A stretch of 64,000 nucleotides of DNA from Vulcanimicrobium winogradskyi (GCA_003134965.1 PLDA01000006.1:124001-188000), one strand, 5' to 3'. Positions 1-8,159 are shown, counted from the first letter of the stretch. Numbers and translations: made by a program. Notes: generated by a model from the letters alone, not told the origin.

Positions 1-553
1 GACGGCCGTCCCCGTAGGCGCGCGCAACCAGCATGGCACCCTCTAACGCCCCGAGGACGCTTCGCGCCCGTTGCTTCGCCGGTCCCCGAAAAGCAAGCTC
101 CCCGGCTCGACGACCGTCTTCGAGCACCGCCGCGAGCCATTTCTCGTTCGCGTCGAAGAAGAGCCGCAGCTCGTCCCGCATCGGGGCGGGGAGCGTGGCG
201 TATTCGGCCGCGAACATGCCGCACAGGCACATCCGATCGTTGCGCATGACCGAGTCGTACAGGGCGACGTAGCGCCGCAGCTTCTCGCCCGCCTCGTTCG
301 TCCGCCCGTCGATCGCTTCGAGGGCCTGCTCGAACACGCGGTGATATCGCTCGATCAAGGCGCGACCGAGTTCCGCCTTCGAAGGGAAGTGATAGTGAAG
401 GCTCGCCTTCGTGCAGAGGAGCTTTTCCGCAACGTCGGCATAGCTGAACCCGTTGAACCCTCGCGTCTGAGCGCACTGCTCCGCGACATCGAGGATCCGC
501 TGCTTCACCGACACCTGGGCTGCCGGGGGGCGAGCACCCTTTTTCGCCGTCAT
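1..553 (-). CDS. TetR/AcrR family repressor (3' end outside window)
   Basis: The reading frame starts at ATG 553 and runs off the left edge (184 codons visible). Residues 15-60 form a TetR helix-turn-helix: QRILDVAEQCAQTRGFNGFS, then YADVAEKLLCTKASLHYHF and PSKAELG. The rest is the alpha-helical ligand domain, with MCLCGMFAAEY typical of AcrR-like members. An AAGGGA ribosome site sits just before the start. The gene diverges from the DUF1059 gene at 623, and the shared 70-base gap holds an inverted repeat over a promoter, so the protein probably represses itself and the neighbour. The inducer cannot be read from sequence. The C-terminus is missing because the window ends. Confidence 0.9.
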   Translation of the reverse strand, partial: MTAKKGARPPAAQVSVKQRILDVAEQCAQTRGFNGFSYADVAEKLLCTKASLHYHFPSKAELGRALIERYHRVFEQALEAIDGRTNEAGEKLRRYVALYDSVMRNDRMCLCGMFAAEYATLPAPMRDELRLFFDANEKWLAAVLEDGRRAGELAFRGPAKQRARSVLGALEGAMLVARAYGDGR

Positions 554-558
554 TTCCC

Positions 559-597
559 TTGACTTTAACCTACTAGTAGATATACTCCTACTACTAG
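559..597 (+). promoter_or_regulatory. Promoter with probable TetR operator
   Basis: TTGACT (559-564), a 16-base gap and TATACT (581-586) form a good sigma-70-type promoter reading towards the DUF1059 gene. Over and just after the -10 lies the inverted repeat CTAGTAG (573-579) / CTACTAG (591-597) with an 11-base spacer, the expected size for a TetR dimer site. Its position between the divergent repressor and target genes supports autoregulation. Confidence 0.7.
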
Positions 598-622
598 GGG
601 AAAATTCGAAGGGGAGGCACAT

Positions 623-814
623 ATGCAAACGTCTGTCAGAAAATTCGTCGACTGTCGCGACTTTCCAAGCGACAGCAAGTGCTCGCTGACGATCGCCGGG
701 ACCGAGGATGAGGTCGTCAAAGCCGCGACCGAACACGCTATTTCGACTCACGGGCATACCGCCGGTCCCGAGCTGGTCAACGCGATCCGCTCCTCGCTGC
801 ACGACGAGAAGTAA
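623..814 (+). CDS. DUF1059 family small protein
   Basis: 63 residues. The pattern FVDCRDFPSDSKCSLTIAG, then EDEVV, AATEHAISTHGH and a C-terminal acidic end is the DUF1059 family, small soluble proteins of unknown function found in many bacteria. The two cysteines (CRDFPSDSKC) are conserved in the family. GGGGAGG lies 5-10 bases before the ATG. It faces away from the TetR gene and is probably its regulated target. No biochemical role is established that I can name. Confidence 0.85.
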   Translation: MQTSVRKFVDCRDFPSDSKCSLTIAGTEDEVVKAATEHAISTHGHTAGPELVNAIRSSLHDEK

Positions 815-827
815 CCGCGACGCGCCG

Positions 828-1544
828 CTAGGCGATCGGTAGCCCGATCGACACCGTCGCCGAGAATCCGGCCGCGGCGCTGCCCGATAGCGCCAGTTCG
901 GTCTGACCTTTCGTCTCCCGGGTGTAGACGTGGTCGTTCGCGTTCGTCGTCGGGTTCGCGCCTTTCGCGCTGTACGGCGCGATCGTCGTGTTGATCGTGT
1001 CGATCATCGCTTGCCGGAAGAACACTTGCGTCGTGTTCGAACCGTCCGCGGTCGAGGATGCCGAGTTGTACTTCGATCGCGCGCGTACGTGGATGTGCGT
1101 CGTGCGCCCGCCGTACCAGCCCGGGAAGATCGTCGTGAACGCCGCCTTCCCGCCGGAATCGGTGAGCTGATAGCCGCGCAGCCATGTTTGCGACGTGGTG
1201 CCTTCGCTCGCTTCATCCGAATAGACGCCGGCGGCGTTGCAGTGCCAAAGATCGACCTGCACGCCCGGCATCGCGGCGCAACTCGCTCGCGTGTCGTAGA
1301 CGTGCACGGTGAGCGTCAGCTTGACGCCGGACTGCACCGACCTCCCGTCGAGGTTGGCCAGGATGTTGCTGCGATTGAATCCCGCCAAGCTGTCGTCGGC
1401 GAAGAACGGTCCGATCTCGCCCTCCGGCGTCACGGCGCAGCCGCTCGCCGCGGAGCCGGTCCGGGCGGCGAGAACGCCGACGGCACCGCCGAGCAGGCCG
1501 AGTGCCGCGGCGCGGCTGAAGCGATGCCCTTCGTCCGGTTTCAT
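828..1544 (-). CDS. Intradiol dioxygenase-like secreted protein
   Basis: 238 residues from ATG 1544. The N-terminus (basic, then AAALGLLGGAVGVLAA) looks like an export signal. The body matches the protocatechuate/catechol intradiol dioxygenase fold: GEIGPFF, VDLWHCNAAGVYSDE, TWLRGYQLTDSGG and FPGWYGGRTTHIHVR. The Tyr in GVYSD, the Tyr in GWYGG and the two His of HIH are the expected Fe(III) ligands, so the iron site looks complete. Exported members of this family are known, but their substrates are mostly unknown; aromatic ring cleavage is inferred from the ligand set only. A longer frame upstream of 1544 runs antisense through the HU gene and is not coding. Confidence 0.85.
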   Translation of the reverse strand: MKPDEGHRFSRAAALGLLGGAVGVLAARTGSAASGCAVTPEGEIGPFFADDSLAGFNRSNILANLDGRSVQSGVKLTLTVHVYDTRASCAAMPGVQVDLWHCNAAGVYSDEASEGTTSQTWLRGYQLTDSGGKAAFTTIFPGWYGGRTTHIHVRARSKYNSASSTADGSNTTQVFFRQAMIDTINTTIAPYSAKGANPTTNANDHVYTRETKGQTELALSGSAAAGFSATVSIGLPIA

Positions 1545-1642
1545 ACAGCGATTGTACTCCCAACGCTCCGAGGCCGCTGGGGGGAGAATTTCTGCGAAAA
1601 TGGCCGGAAATAGGGGTTTTTCGGCGTATACTGCGGGCAACA

Positions 1643-1660
1643 CGGCTCGGGTACGAGCCG
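1643..1660 (+). promoter_or_regulatory. Leader hairpin before the HU gene
   Basis: CGGCTC (1643-1648) and GAGCCG (1655-1660) are a perfect 6-base inverted repeat with a 6-base loop. It lies between a TATACT -10-like box (1627-1632) and the ribosome site of the HU gene, so it would form near the 5' end of the mRNA. It may stabilise the transcript or control it; there is no T-run, so it is not a simple terminator. Confidence 0.45.
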
Positions 1661-1683
1661 AACCGCGACTACGAAAGGACCCT

Positions 1684-2193
1684 ATGACCAAAAACGAACT
1701 GGCGAGAGAGCTTGCCGACGACTTCGAGCTCCCGCGCCGGCAGATGACCGAGATCGTCGAGGCACTGCTCGACCGGATCACGGCCGTGCTCAAGTCGGGC
1801 GACAAGGTGCAGCTGACCCCCTTCGGCCAGTTCAAGATCCGCGACCGCGCGGCGCGCGTCGCCCGCAACCCGCAGACCGGCGAGCCGGTGAACGTCCCCG
1901 CGAAGCGCGTGCTGAAATTCATCGCCGGCCGTGTCCTCAAGGAAGCCGTCGGAACGGCCAAGCGCGGCGCGAAAAAGGCGTCCGGCCCGGCGAAAAAGGC
2001 CTCGGGCGCGGCGAAGAAGACCTCGGGCGCGGCGAAGAAGACCTCGGGCGCGGCGAAAAAGGCCGTCGGCGGCGCAAAGAAGGCCGTCGCGAAGAAGGCC
2101 CCGGCCCGTAAGGCCGCTCCGGCCAAGAAGACCGCCGCGAAGAAGGCCGCGCCGGCCCGCAAGGCGACGAGCGCGAAAAAGGGCCGCCGCTAA
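1684..2193 (+). CDS. HU-family DNA-binding protein with Lys/Ala-rich tail
   Basis: 169 residues. Residues 1-90 are a standard HU/IHF domain: MTKNELARELADDFELP, the GDKVQLTPFGQFKI strand, and the beta-arm RNPQTGEPVNVPA with the intercalating-type proline. Residues 95-169 are an Ala/Lys/Ser tail with repeated short units (KKASG, KKTSG, AAPAKK), resembling histone H1 and the tail of mycobacterial HupB. The tail should bind DNA non-specifically and bridge or compact the nucleoid. GAAAGGA (1673-1679) is the ribosome site. The repeated codons make the tail prone to length change between strains. Confidence 0.95.
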   Translation: MTKNELARELADDFELPRRQMTEIVEALLDRITAVLKSGDKVQLTPFGQFKIRDRAARVARNPQTGEPVNVPAKRVLKFIAGRVLKEAVGTAKRGAKKASGPAKKASGAAKKTSGAAKKTSGAAKKAVGGAKKAVAKKAPARKAAPAKKTAAKKAAPARKATSAKKGRR

Positions 2194-2196
2194 CCC

Positions 2197-2493
2197 TCAC
2201 GCATAGATCCGGCCGCCGAGCTCGACGAAACCGTCGACGTGTCGGCGGCCTGGATCGTGGTGCGTCCAGTGCACGATCGGCGGCTTTCCGCGGTCGTGGA
2301 CGAGTTCGCCCTGCACCGTCACGTGGTCGCCCGGCCGCGCCGGGACCCGCGGTGAAATGCTCACGTTGTCGATCACGCGGAACGTCGAGCCGTCGTCGGC
2401 GCGGACGTCGAATTGCTCGTGCGTGCGATGGTTGCGGCGCGAGCTGAAAAACGTGGGCGGCGTCGTGACCGTCCCGCTGTAGCGAACCTCCAA
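2197..2493 (-). CDS. DUF3465-like protein
   Basis: About 98 residues if translation starts at TTG 2493, which has GGAGGT six bases upstream; GTG 2517 or TTG 2550 would lengthen it. The features RTHEQFDVRADDG, VIDNVSISPRVPARPGD, HVTVQGE and the end IVHWTHHDPGRRHVDGFVE match DUF3465, whose hallmark is the HWTHHDP.GRH block near the C-terminus. Known family members are small secreted or periplasmic proteins; no clear signal peptide is visible here. Function unknown. It is convergent with the HU gene, ending four bases from it. Confidence 0.75.
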   Translation of the reverse strand: MEVRYSGTVTTPPTFFSSRRNHRTHEQFDVRADDGSTFRVIDNVSISPRVPARPGDHVTVQGELVHDRGKPPIVHWTHHDPGRRHVDGFVELGGRIYA

Positions 2494-2561
2494 GGGGCAC
2501 CTCCGCCGTTCGTTCACGCCCAGGGAGGCGCGCGGCAAGGGAGCGCCCAAGGGCGACGGGC

Positions 2562-4235
2562 GTGATCTGGCTGTTCGCGACGGTCTTTCTTTCGCTGGGA
2601 CTCGTCAATCTCGACTTCTCGCGCGGCTGGTGGCGCGGACAGCTCCGCCGGCTCGCCGCCGGCGTGCCGCTGGTCGGCGCCTACTGCTACCTGACGCTGC
2701 CGCCGCTCGTCTTCCCGCAGGCGCTGGCGTTGCTGCTGATCACGCTGGTGCCAAACGTGCTGATCACCACGGTCACCGCGGCACGTACGATGGTGATCTC
2801 GCGCCGCGTCGTCTCGCTGCGCCGCACGCCGGCGTGGCCGCTGATCGCCGCGGTCGGTATCCTCGGGCTGTTCGCGGTCGCGATGCTGGTCGCGCCCGTC
2901 GTCGATGCGAGCGGGTTGCGCGACGTCACCGGCACCAAGATCTCCGCCGCCGCGGCGCCGGCCGCCGATCCGCGCCACGTCCGCGTCGTCCCCGAAGAGT
3001 CGGCGATCTTCGCCGGCGAGAAAGTCGTCGGCCAGCTCGGCGCATATTACCGCGTCGGCATCTACAACGTGCAGTCCGAGAACGGCCGGCTGGTCTGGGT
3101 CGCCCCGCTCAACTTCCAAGGCGTCGTCCAGTGGATCTCGCGGCGCACCTCACCCGGCGTCGTGATCGTCGACGCGGAGAACCCCGACGCAGCGGCCGAA
3201 TTGCGGACCCGTGCGCCGCTGCGATTCGTGCCCTCGGCGCTCTTCAACGAGAACCTTCGCCGCCATGTCTGGCTGCGCTACGGGGACGAGCTGCTGCTCG
3301 AGGAGACGCTGCAGCTCGACACCAAAGGCGATCCCTGGTATCTCGTCACGCTCGGGCGGCCGACGATCGGCTGGAGCGGCGAGCGCGTCACCGCCGTCGT
3401 TCTCGTCAACCCCACCAGCGGCGCGATGGAGCGGATCCCGCGCGAGCAGTTCGACCGGCTCCCTGCCTGGGTGAGCCGCGTCTATCCGCCCGATCTCGTC
3501 GTCGAGTACAACGACTGGTTCGGGCGCTACGTGCACGGCTGGTGGAACGCGCAGGTCGCCAAGCGCGACGTCCACCTCCCCGCCCGCGACGACGTCTTCG
3601 GCATCCTGCTCGCGGACAAGCGGTTCGTGTGGTTCGTCGACCACACGTCGCCGAACCGTACCGACGCATCGATGACCGGGTTCACCTACACCGACAGCCG
3701 GACCGGTGAGATGACGTACTACACTTCGAGCGGGGGCGAGTACAACTCGAAGGCGGCGGAGGATGCAGTCGGCGGAAACCCGGTGATCAAGCAAGGCCGC
3801 CTGCTCCCCACCCAACCGATCCTGTACTCGCTCTTCGGGCAGAATACGTGGGTGGTTCCGGCGGTCGCCGACAACGGGAAGTTTCAGACGCTCGCGCTGG
3901 TGCAGGCCGCGGGCGGACACGTGGTCGTCGGGAATAGCGGCGCGCCCTCGCCGGCGCAGGACGCGTTCGCATCCTATCGCGCGTATCTCGGCGATCGCAC
4001 CGCGGGCGCGAATACGACGCCGCGCGTGAGCGGAACGATCGACCGCTTCGCGTTCGCGAACGGGCGGGTCTGGTTCACGCTGCGCGAGCGCCGCGGCGTC
4101 TACACGATCGTCGACCAGACCGGTCCCGACGTGCTGCTGGCGCGACCGGGCGACAAAGTGAGCTTCGAGACCACGAGCGACGAGAGCGGCGCGAGCCTGG
4201 TGCGCGGCTTTGCGGACACGTCGATCGCACGATGA
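2562..4235 (+). CDS. Uncharacterised membrane protein with large soluble domain
   Basis: 557 residues from GTG 2562. The N-terminal ~115 residues hold about four hydrophobic segments (MIWLFATVFLSLGLV, then AGVPLVGAYCYLTLPPLVF, ALALLLITLVPNVLITTV, LIAAVGILGLFAVAMLVAPV). The remaining ~440 residues are soluble and rich in beta structure, with repeated mentions of aromatic pairs (WYLVTLGRP, YNDWFGRYVHGWWN, TYYTSSGGEYNS). I do not recognise the family. The gene overlaps the acetyltransferase gene by four bases (ATGA), so the two are co-translated. A role in the envelope is inferred from topology only. Confidence 0.75.
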   Translation: MIWLFATVFLSLGLVNLDFSRGWWRGQLRRLAAGVPLVGAYCYLTLPPLVFPQALALLLITLVPNVLITTVTAARTMVISRRVVSLRRTPAWPLIAAVGILGLFAVAMLVAPVVDASGLRDVTGTKISAAAAPAADPRHVRVVPEESAIFAGEKVVGQLGAYYRVGIYNVQSENGRLVWVAPLNFQGVVQWISRRTSPGVVIVDAENPDAAAELRTRAPLRFVPSALFNENLRRHVWLRYGDELLLEETLQLDTKGDPWYLVTLGRPTIGWSGERVTAVVLVNPTSGAMERIPREQFDRLPAWVSRVYPPDLVVEYNDWFGRYVHGWWNAQVAKRDVHLPARDDVFGILLADKRFVWFVDHTSPNRTDASMTGFTYTDSRTGEMTYYTSSGGEYNSKAAEDAVGGNPVIKQGRLLPTQPILYSLFGQNTWVVPAVADNGKFQTLALVQAAGGHVVVGNSGAPSPAQDAFASYRAYLGDRTAGANTTPRVSGTIDRFAFANGRVWFTLRERRGVYTIVDQTGPDVLLARPGDKVSFETTSDESGASLVRGFADTSIAR

Positions 4236-4819
4236 GAACCCTGCAGGCCGAGCGGATCACGCTGATCCCCGTCGAGGGCCGCAACGCGCGCGAGCTGTGG
4301 GGCGTCCTCAACGGGCCCGACCTTCGCAAGTATCAGGACATCCCGCGCGTGCGCCCGGAAGAGTTCGAGAGCCAGGTGCGCACGCGACCCAAGACGCTGC
4401 GCCCCGGCGCAACGGGCCGCTTCGAATGGCTGGTGAGGGCGGGCGACCCGCCGACTCCGGTCGGCTGGATCTCGCTGCGCGTGAACGACCGCAGCCCGCG
4501 CGTCGGCGAGGTCGGCTACAGCCTGGTGATGGAGGCGCGCGGAAACGGGTACGCGAGCGAAGCGCTGGGCGCGGTGATCGACGAGACGTTCGAATCGGCC
4601 GAGCTCGACGAGATCCAAGCCTGTATCGTGCCGGAGAACGTCGCTTCGCGCTCGGTCCTCGACCGAACCGGATTTCGCGAGGAGCGGATGCTGCGCAGCG
4701 GCGCCGTCATTCGCGGCCGGCACGTCGACGTGCTGCTGTTCTCGCTGACGCGCGCGAGCTGGGACCGCGCCCGCCGCGAGAACCTCTCGAACAACGGAAG
4801 GCTCCAGTCGCAACGCTAA
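4232..4819 (+). CDS. GNAT family N-acetyltransferase (RimJ/RimL-like)
   Basis: 195 residues. It opens with the RimJ/RimL pattern TERITLIPVEGRNARELW-like (LQAERITLIPV) and has the acetyl-CoA site EVGYSLVMEARGNGYASEA (motif A, R/Q-x-x-G-x-G/A) followed by AVIDETFESAELDEIQACIVPENVASRSVLDRTGFREE, the motif-B arrangement of this subfamily. It probably acetylates an N-terminus or a small amine; the substrate is not predictable. The start overlaps the stop of the preceding membrane protein. Confidence 0.9.
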   Translation: MRTLQAERITLIPVEGRNARELWGVLNGPDLRKYQDIPRVRPEEFESQVRTRPKTLRPGATGRFEWLVRAGDPPTPVGWISLRVNDRSPRVGEVGYSLVMEARGNGYASEALGAVIDETFESAELDEIQACIVPENVASRSVLDRTGFREERMLRSGAVIRGRHVDVLLFSLTRASWDRARRENLSNNGRLQSQR

Positions 4820-4822
4820 CCG

Positions 4823-4861
4823 CCCCGATGTCGACCCGGAGCTTGTCGAAGGCGAACGATC
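4823..4861. repeat. Degenerate copy of the palindromic (REP-like) repeat
   Basis: Carries CCCCGATGTC, GAGCTTGTCGAAGG and GAACGATC in the same order as the intact repeat units elsewhere in the window (for example 18633-18693), with several changes. It lies at the 3' ends of two converging genes. Confidence 0.7.
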
Positions 4862-5796
4862 TAGGGCGTCTTCGCGCGGAACTTTTGGACGATCCGGCGG
4901 CTCGGAAACGATCCTAACTCGGCGTACCTAATGTGCGACGATTCCGCCGTGAACCCGCCTAGGTAGGCGGCGGTTCTGGGGTGCTTCCCTTGCGGTGTCA
5001 ACGGTCCCGTCGCTTCATACGTAATCGTGCCGGCGCCGGTGCGGACGAACGTCTGCTCGCCGTTGGTTCTTCCGACGAGATTGAGTTGGAGCGCAACGAT
5101 CGGCGCCAAGGCTCCCTTTGGCACCGGCTGATCGGTTTTCGCGACCTTGTATGCAAGGATATCCCGGGGGCCGGTCGTCTTATACCAGTGTTTGTCCCGG
5201 ACCGTGTAGTTTGCGCCGATGATCGCGCCACCGGGATCATTTGCATCATAGAGGAGTTCGTACCTGATCTTGTATCCCGCAGGAATGCGATCGCTCGGGG
5301 CGGGGAAGGTGCCGATAGTGCCATTCACGTTGAAAATGTTGTTGCCTTTTGGTTGGCCGAGCGTCTCGATCAAGAATGTTTGATAGTCCGCCGATGCCCA
5401 ATTTTCCAAGCCCCAGCCGATCGTTAGCTTCGCCGACTTCGACGGATTGAAGCCGGTCGTATATTGCTGCCATTTGCAATTGGCGCCCGTCGGCGAATAC
5501 GCATTCAACTGCATCCCCAGGCCTTGCGGTGCGACGATGTCCTCCGTCACCTCGATCGTCACGACGAGCCCCCGTATTGGTTGGCCGCCGCCGTAGATAA
5601 AGTAATTGTGATTTGATGCAAAGGGATTTGGCGGGGGCGCTAGGTGTACTGTGTCGCGGTACGTCAAATCCAGGTCTAGAGCCGGCGGCTGATAACCATT
5701 GACCGGCGAGACCGGCGCGGCAACGGCCGGGAAAGGCCCAAGCGCAGCGGCGGCGGCAGTGCCGACGCCCTGGATGAATTTTCGGCGCTTTAGCAT
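4861..5796 (-). CDS. Exported protein of unknown function
   Basis: 311 residues when started at ATG 5796, which has AAGGGGA at the right distance; the open frame continues upstream to 5937 but without such support. The N-terminus MLKRRKFIQGVGTAAAAALG, followed by an alanine-rich stretch ending PAVAA, resembles a Tat-type (RRKFIQ) signal peptide. The mature part contains VVTIEVTEDIVAPQGLGMQL, LTIGWGLENW, TFPAPSDRIPAGYKIRYELL and a C-terminal AYLGGFTAESSHIRYAE. These suggest a beta-sandwich, possibly carbohydrate-related, but I do not recognise the family. Confidence 0.75.
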   Translation of the reverse strand: MLKRRKFIQGVGTAAAAALGPFPAVAAPVSPVNGYQPPALDLDLTYRDTVHLAPPPNPFASNHNYFIYGGGQPIRGLVVTIEVTEDIVAPQGLGMQLNAYSPTGANCKWQQYTTGFNPSKSAKLTIGWGLENWASADYQTFLIETLGQPKGNNIFNVNGTIGTFPAPSDRIPAGYKIRYELLYDANDPGGAIIGANYTVRDKHWYKTTGPRDILAYKVAKTDQPVPKGALAPIVALQLNLVGRTNGEQTFVRTGAGTITYEATGPLTPQGKHPRTAAYLGGFTAESSHIRYAELGSFPSRRIVQKFRAKTP

Positions 5797-5920
5797 CGTC
5801 AATATCCCCTTAACGTGGTTTTGGGACGTCCAGAGGCCCAAAAGCTGGTCCGTTTCGTGCCGATCGAACCGAGCCGGTCGCCGAGACGCCCGGAAACCGC
5901 CGGAATCATCCGGCGGCGAC

Positions 5921-5957
5921 TCGAATAGCAGGGTCATATGGGGAATCCCCGCTTAAT
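5921..5957. repeat. Copy 1 of a ~37-bp block shared with 55443-55478
   Basis: TCGAATA, a 7-base variable gap, CATATGGGGAATCCC and then C-TTAAT. The 15-base centre is identical in both copies, and 29 of about 37 positions match overall. Here it lies upstream of the exported protein gene (minus strand). The centre includes the near-palindrome GGGGAATCCCC. Confidence 0.6.
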
Positions 5958-6011
5958 CCGGTTCACGCGATCCTTGGACCGACGCCCCTTCCCCTTTACG
6001 TCAGCAACCCA

Positions 6012-6455
6012 TTGACGATCCCTTCCCCATTGCCGGTGCACATCGCTGATTCCGCGAACTTCTTCCTGACCTACATCGTACCGTCCCTAAGTGTACTTGC
6101 CGCTATCGTCAGCGCCTGGGCCGCCATCCGGGCGCTCGCGGGAGTCAGGGCGGCGAATGACACGCTGGCGTTAACCAAGCGAGAAGCCGCCGCCGCCGCC
6201 GCTGAACGCGCCAAGAAGCCAAACCTGTATGTTCGTGAGGAGCGGAGTTTCCCGGACGCAAACGGGGTGGAAACGGCGGCTCACGGCCAGAATGGAGTGG
6301 GGCTTTTAGCTCAAGGAACGGGACCGGTCTTCGCGGCAAAAGCTACGACCACCGATTCGATCGATCGATCGATCGATCGATCGAAGGAAGGTCACCTTGC
6401 GAAAAGCATCGTCGGTTCTCGTCGTCGCTGCGGCCCTGGCACTCGCGGCGTGTAG
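6012..6455 (+). pseudogene. Truncated small membrane protein ORF (doubtful)
   Basis: A frame from TTG 6012 encodes one hydrophobic helix (NFFLTYIVPSLSVLAAIVSA) followed by a charged coil (TKREAAAAAAERAKKPNLYV) and then weak sequence. This resembles the N-terminus of proteins with one membrane anchor, a short coiled coil and a soluble domain, but the soluble domain is cut short. The frame runs through the (TCGA)7 tract at 6357 and into the next gene in another frame, so its end depends on repeat number. Probably a remnant. Confidence 0.35.
6357..6384. repeat. (TCGA)7 microsatellite
   Basis: Seven perfect copies of the tetranucleotide TCGA, ending 12 bases before the TTG start of the lipoprotein gene at 6397 and directly before its AAGGAAGG ribosome site. 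Such tracts can change length by strand slippage. Confidence 0.95.
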
Positions 6456-7155
6456 CGGCGCGGGGACGTCCGGCCCAACGCCCGTCGCGGGCGGTCACGC
6501 GGCAGCGCAACAAACTCAGGCCAGAACCCCGCAGGGGAACAAGAAGGTGACCGGCGGCTCGTACGCGCTGTTCGATGACGCGACGCTCGTGCATCCCGGG
6601 AACAATTCTCCGACCGCGGTCCAGCTCGTGTGGTCGCCGTCCCAGCCGGATGGTTACGTCGATTATGGGATCCCGGCGGGGCTGACCGTCAGCCAACTGA
6701 ACAACCTCAGCACCGATTACAAGTTCACGCAGGGAACCTGTAGTAACGGATCCCCTCGATTCCAGATCAACGTACTCGGGAAGAACGTCTTCGCGAACCT
6801 CGGACAGTTCCCGAATTTCACCGACCCGTGCGCCGGTGCGACGTACAGCAACTCGACGAATCTCATCTCTCCGACGAGCATGGTCGACGCGACGCAGCTC
6901 GGGAACGGATACGAACCCTGGGCGGCGTTTCAGGTGCAACACGGCAGCGACGTCGTGACGGGGATCCAGCTCGTCGTCGACGGCTTCACCACGCCCTACA
7001 TTACGGCACAGTTCGATAATACGCAGATCAACGCGCAAACGTTTACCTACGAGAGCGCCGACTCGTGCAAGGACGGCGGCTGGCAGGCGTTCACGTCGCC
7101 CGGCCCGTTCAAGAATGAGGGCGACTGCGTTTCGTACTTCAACAACGGGAAGTAA
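6397..7155 (+). CDS. Lipoprotein, paralogue of the gene at 7318
   Basis: 252 residues from TTG 6397, with AAGGAAGG upstream. The signal peptide ends in the lipobox LAAC (RKASSVLVVAAALALAAC), followed by a Ser/Gly/Ala linker. The C-terminus SCKDGGWQAF, then SPGPFKNEGDCVSYFNNGK is almost the same as in the next gene. This C-terminal block, two cysteines flanking GGW and KN-GDCVSY, is a recurrent motif in secreted bacterial proteins. Probably a surface lipoprotein of unknown role, one of a tandem duplicate pair. Confidence 0.85.
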   Translation: MRKASSVLVVAAALALAACSGAGTSGPTPVAGGHAAAQQTQARTPQGNKKVTGGSYALFDDATLVHPGNNSPTAVQLVWSPSQPDGYVDYGIPAGLTVSQLNNLSTDYKFTQGTCSNGSPRFQINVLGKNVFANLGQFPNFTDPCAGATYSNSTNLISPTSMVDATQLGNGYEPWAAFQVQHGSDVVTGIQLVVDGFTTPYITAQFDNTQINAQTFTYESADSCKDGGWQAFTSPGPFKNEGDCVSYFNNGK

Positions 7156-7158
7156 CCC

Positions 7159-7262
7159 CTAGGTCGTGGAGGATCGCGCGTGGGCGGTGCGCGCGATGCT
7201 CGCGACGGCGACGCCGAGGACGAGCCAGAACATCGAGCCGACCTTCGTGTAGAAGACGAGGC
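7159..7262 (-). pseudogene. C-terminal remnant of a membrane protein
   Basis: On the minus strand one frame reads LVFYTKVGSMFWLVLGVAVA, then SIARTAHARSSTT and a stop at 7159-7161. It is a hydrophobic segment with a basic tail, like the last helix of a polytopic protein such as an O-antigen ligase or flippase. Nothing upstream continues it, so it is a fragment between the two lipoprotein genes, perhaps left when the tandem duplication or a deletion occurred. Confidence 0.4.
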
Positions 7263-7317
7263 TAATGTCTCTTCTATTTCAGGGAACGATTTTCGCACAT
7301 TAAACTAGGAGCAACAC

Positions 7318-8124
7318 TTGAGAACCATTTACCAACCTCTTGCGCTCGTTGCGCTTTTTTCTGTGGCTGCGTGTAGCGGAGCCGGAAGTTCGAACTCTGC
7401 GGTCCCCACGGGATCGTCGGGTCAATCGGCCGCGCAATCGCAATCTCGCGTACTTCAGAACCACAACAAACCACCCGCAGGCGGTTTCACGTTATTCGGG
7501 GACGGCGTTCTCGTCCACCCTGGCCACAACTCGCCGACCGGAGTCGACGCTTCTACCAACGGTAGCTCGACCTACGGAGGCGTTGATTTCGGCGCGCCGG
7601 TGGCGACCTTCCATGATTTGACCAATCTTAGCACGGATGTCCGGCTCGTTTCGGGCGCGAACAGTTGTGCCTTCGGGTCGCCGCGCTTCGATGTCGGCGT
7701 CACGAACGGAACCGCGTCCGGGGATCTCTTTGTGACGATTCCTTGCGATACGGTTCCAGTCGGGACGTGGAGTAATTCCGGAAACGTCTTCAACTGCACC
7801 GATCCGCTGAACGGAGCGCCGACATGTATCTTCCCGTCGGGCGGCATCTGCGGCAGCTCGGTTCCGATCTGCTACCAGGGCATGACGTACGCGCAGGCCG
7901 AGGGCTTTTACGGTAGCTACACGGTAACGGACATCGCAATCGTCGTCGACCCATCGAACGGCGCGGAAGACGTGCAGTTCGACAACACGGCGATCAACAA
8001 TCTGTTGTTTACTTACGAGAGTAAGGACACGTGTATGGACGGCGGCTGGCAACAGTTCACGAGCCCACCGGGACCGTTCAAGAACCAAGGCGACTGCGTC
8101 AGCTACTTCAACAACGGTAAGTAG
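7318..8124 (+). CDS. Lipoprotein, paralogue of the gene at 6397
   Basis: 268 residues from TTG 7318, with TAGGAG upstream. The lipobox is VAAC (LVALFSVAAC). It shares GGFTLFGDGVLVHPGHNSPT and the C-terminal CMDGGWQQF, then GPFKNQGDCVSYFNNGK with the preceding lipoprotein. Four extra cysteines in the middle (CNCTD.., CGSSVPIC) suggest disulphides and an extracytoplasmic location. Function unknown. A strong terminator follows at 8160. Confidence 0.85.
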   Translation: MRTIYQPLALVALFSVAACSGAGSSNSAVPTGSSGQSAAQSQSRVLQNHNKPPAGGFTLFGDGVLVHPGHNSPTGVDASTNGSSTYGGVDFGAPVATFHDLTNLSTDVRLVSGANSCAFGSPRFDVGVTNGTASGDLFVTIPCDTVPVGTWSNSGNVFNCTDPLNGAPTCIFPSGGICGSSVPICYQGMTYAQAEGFYGSYTVTDIAIVVDPSNGAEDVQFDNTAINNLLFTYESKDTCMDGGWQQFTSPPGPFKNQGDCVSYFNNGK

Positions 8125-8159
8125 CAGACTCAGAACCGCTTAGCCCAACGTAAGAAAGG

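Noticed and set aside
1545..2162. Upstream extension of the dioxygenase-like frame, antisense to HU
   Set aside because: The extension is an Ala/Phe-rich mirror of the Lys/Ala HU tail, and the signal peptide starts at 1544.
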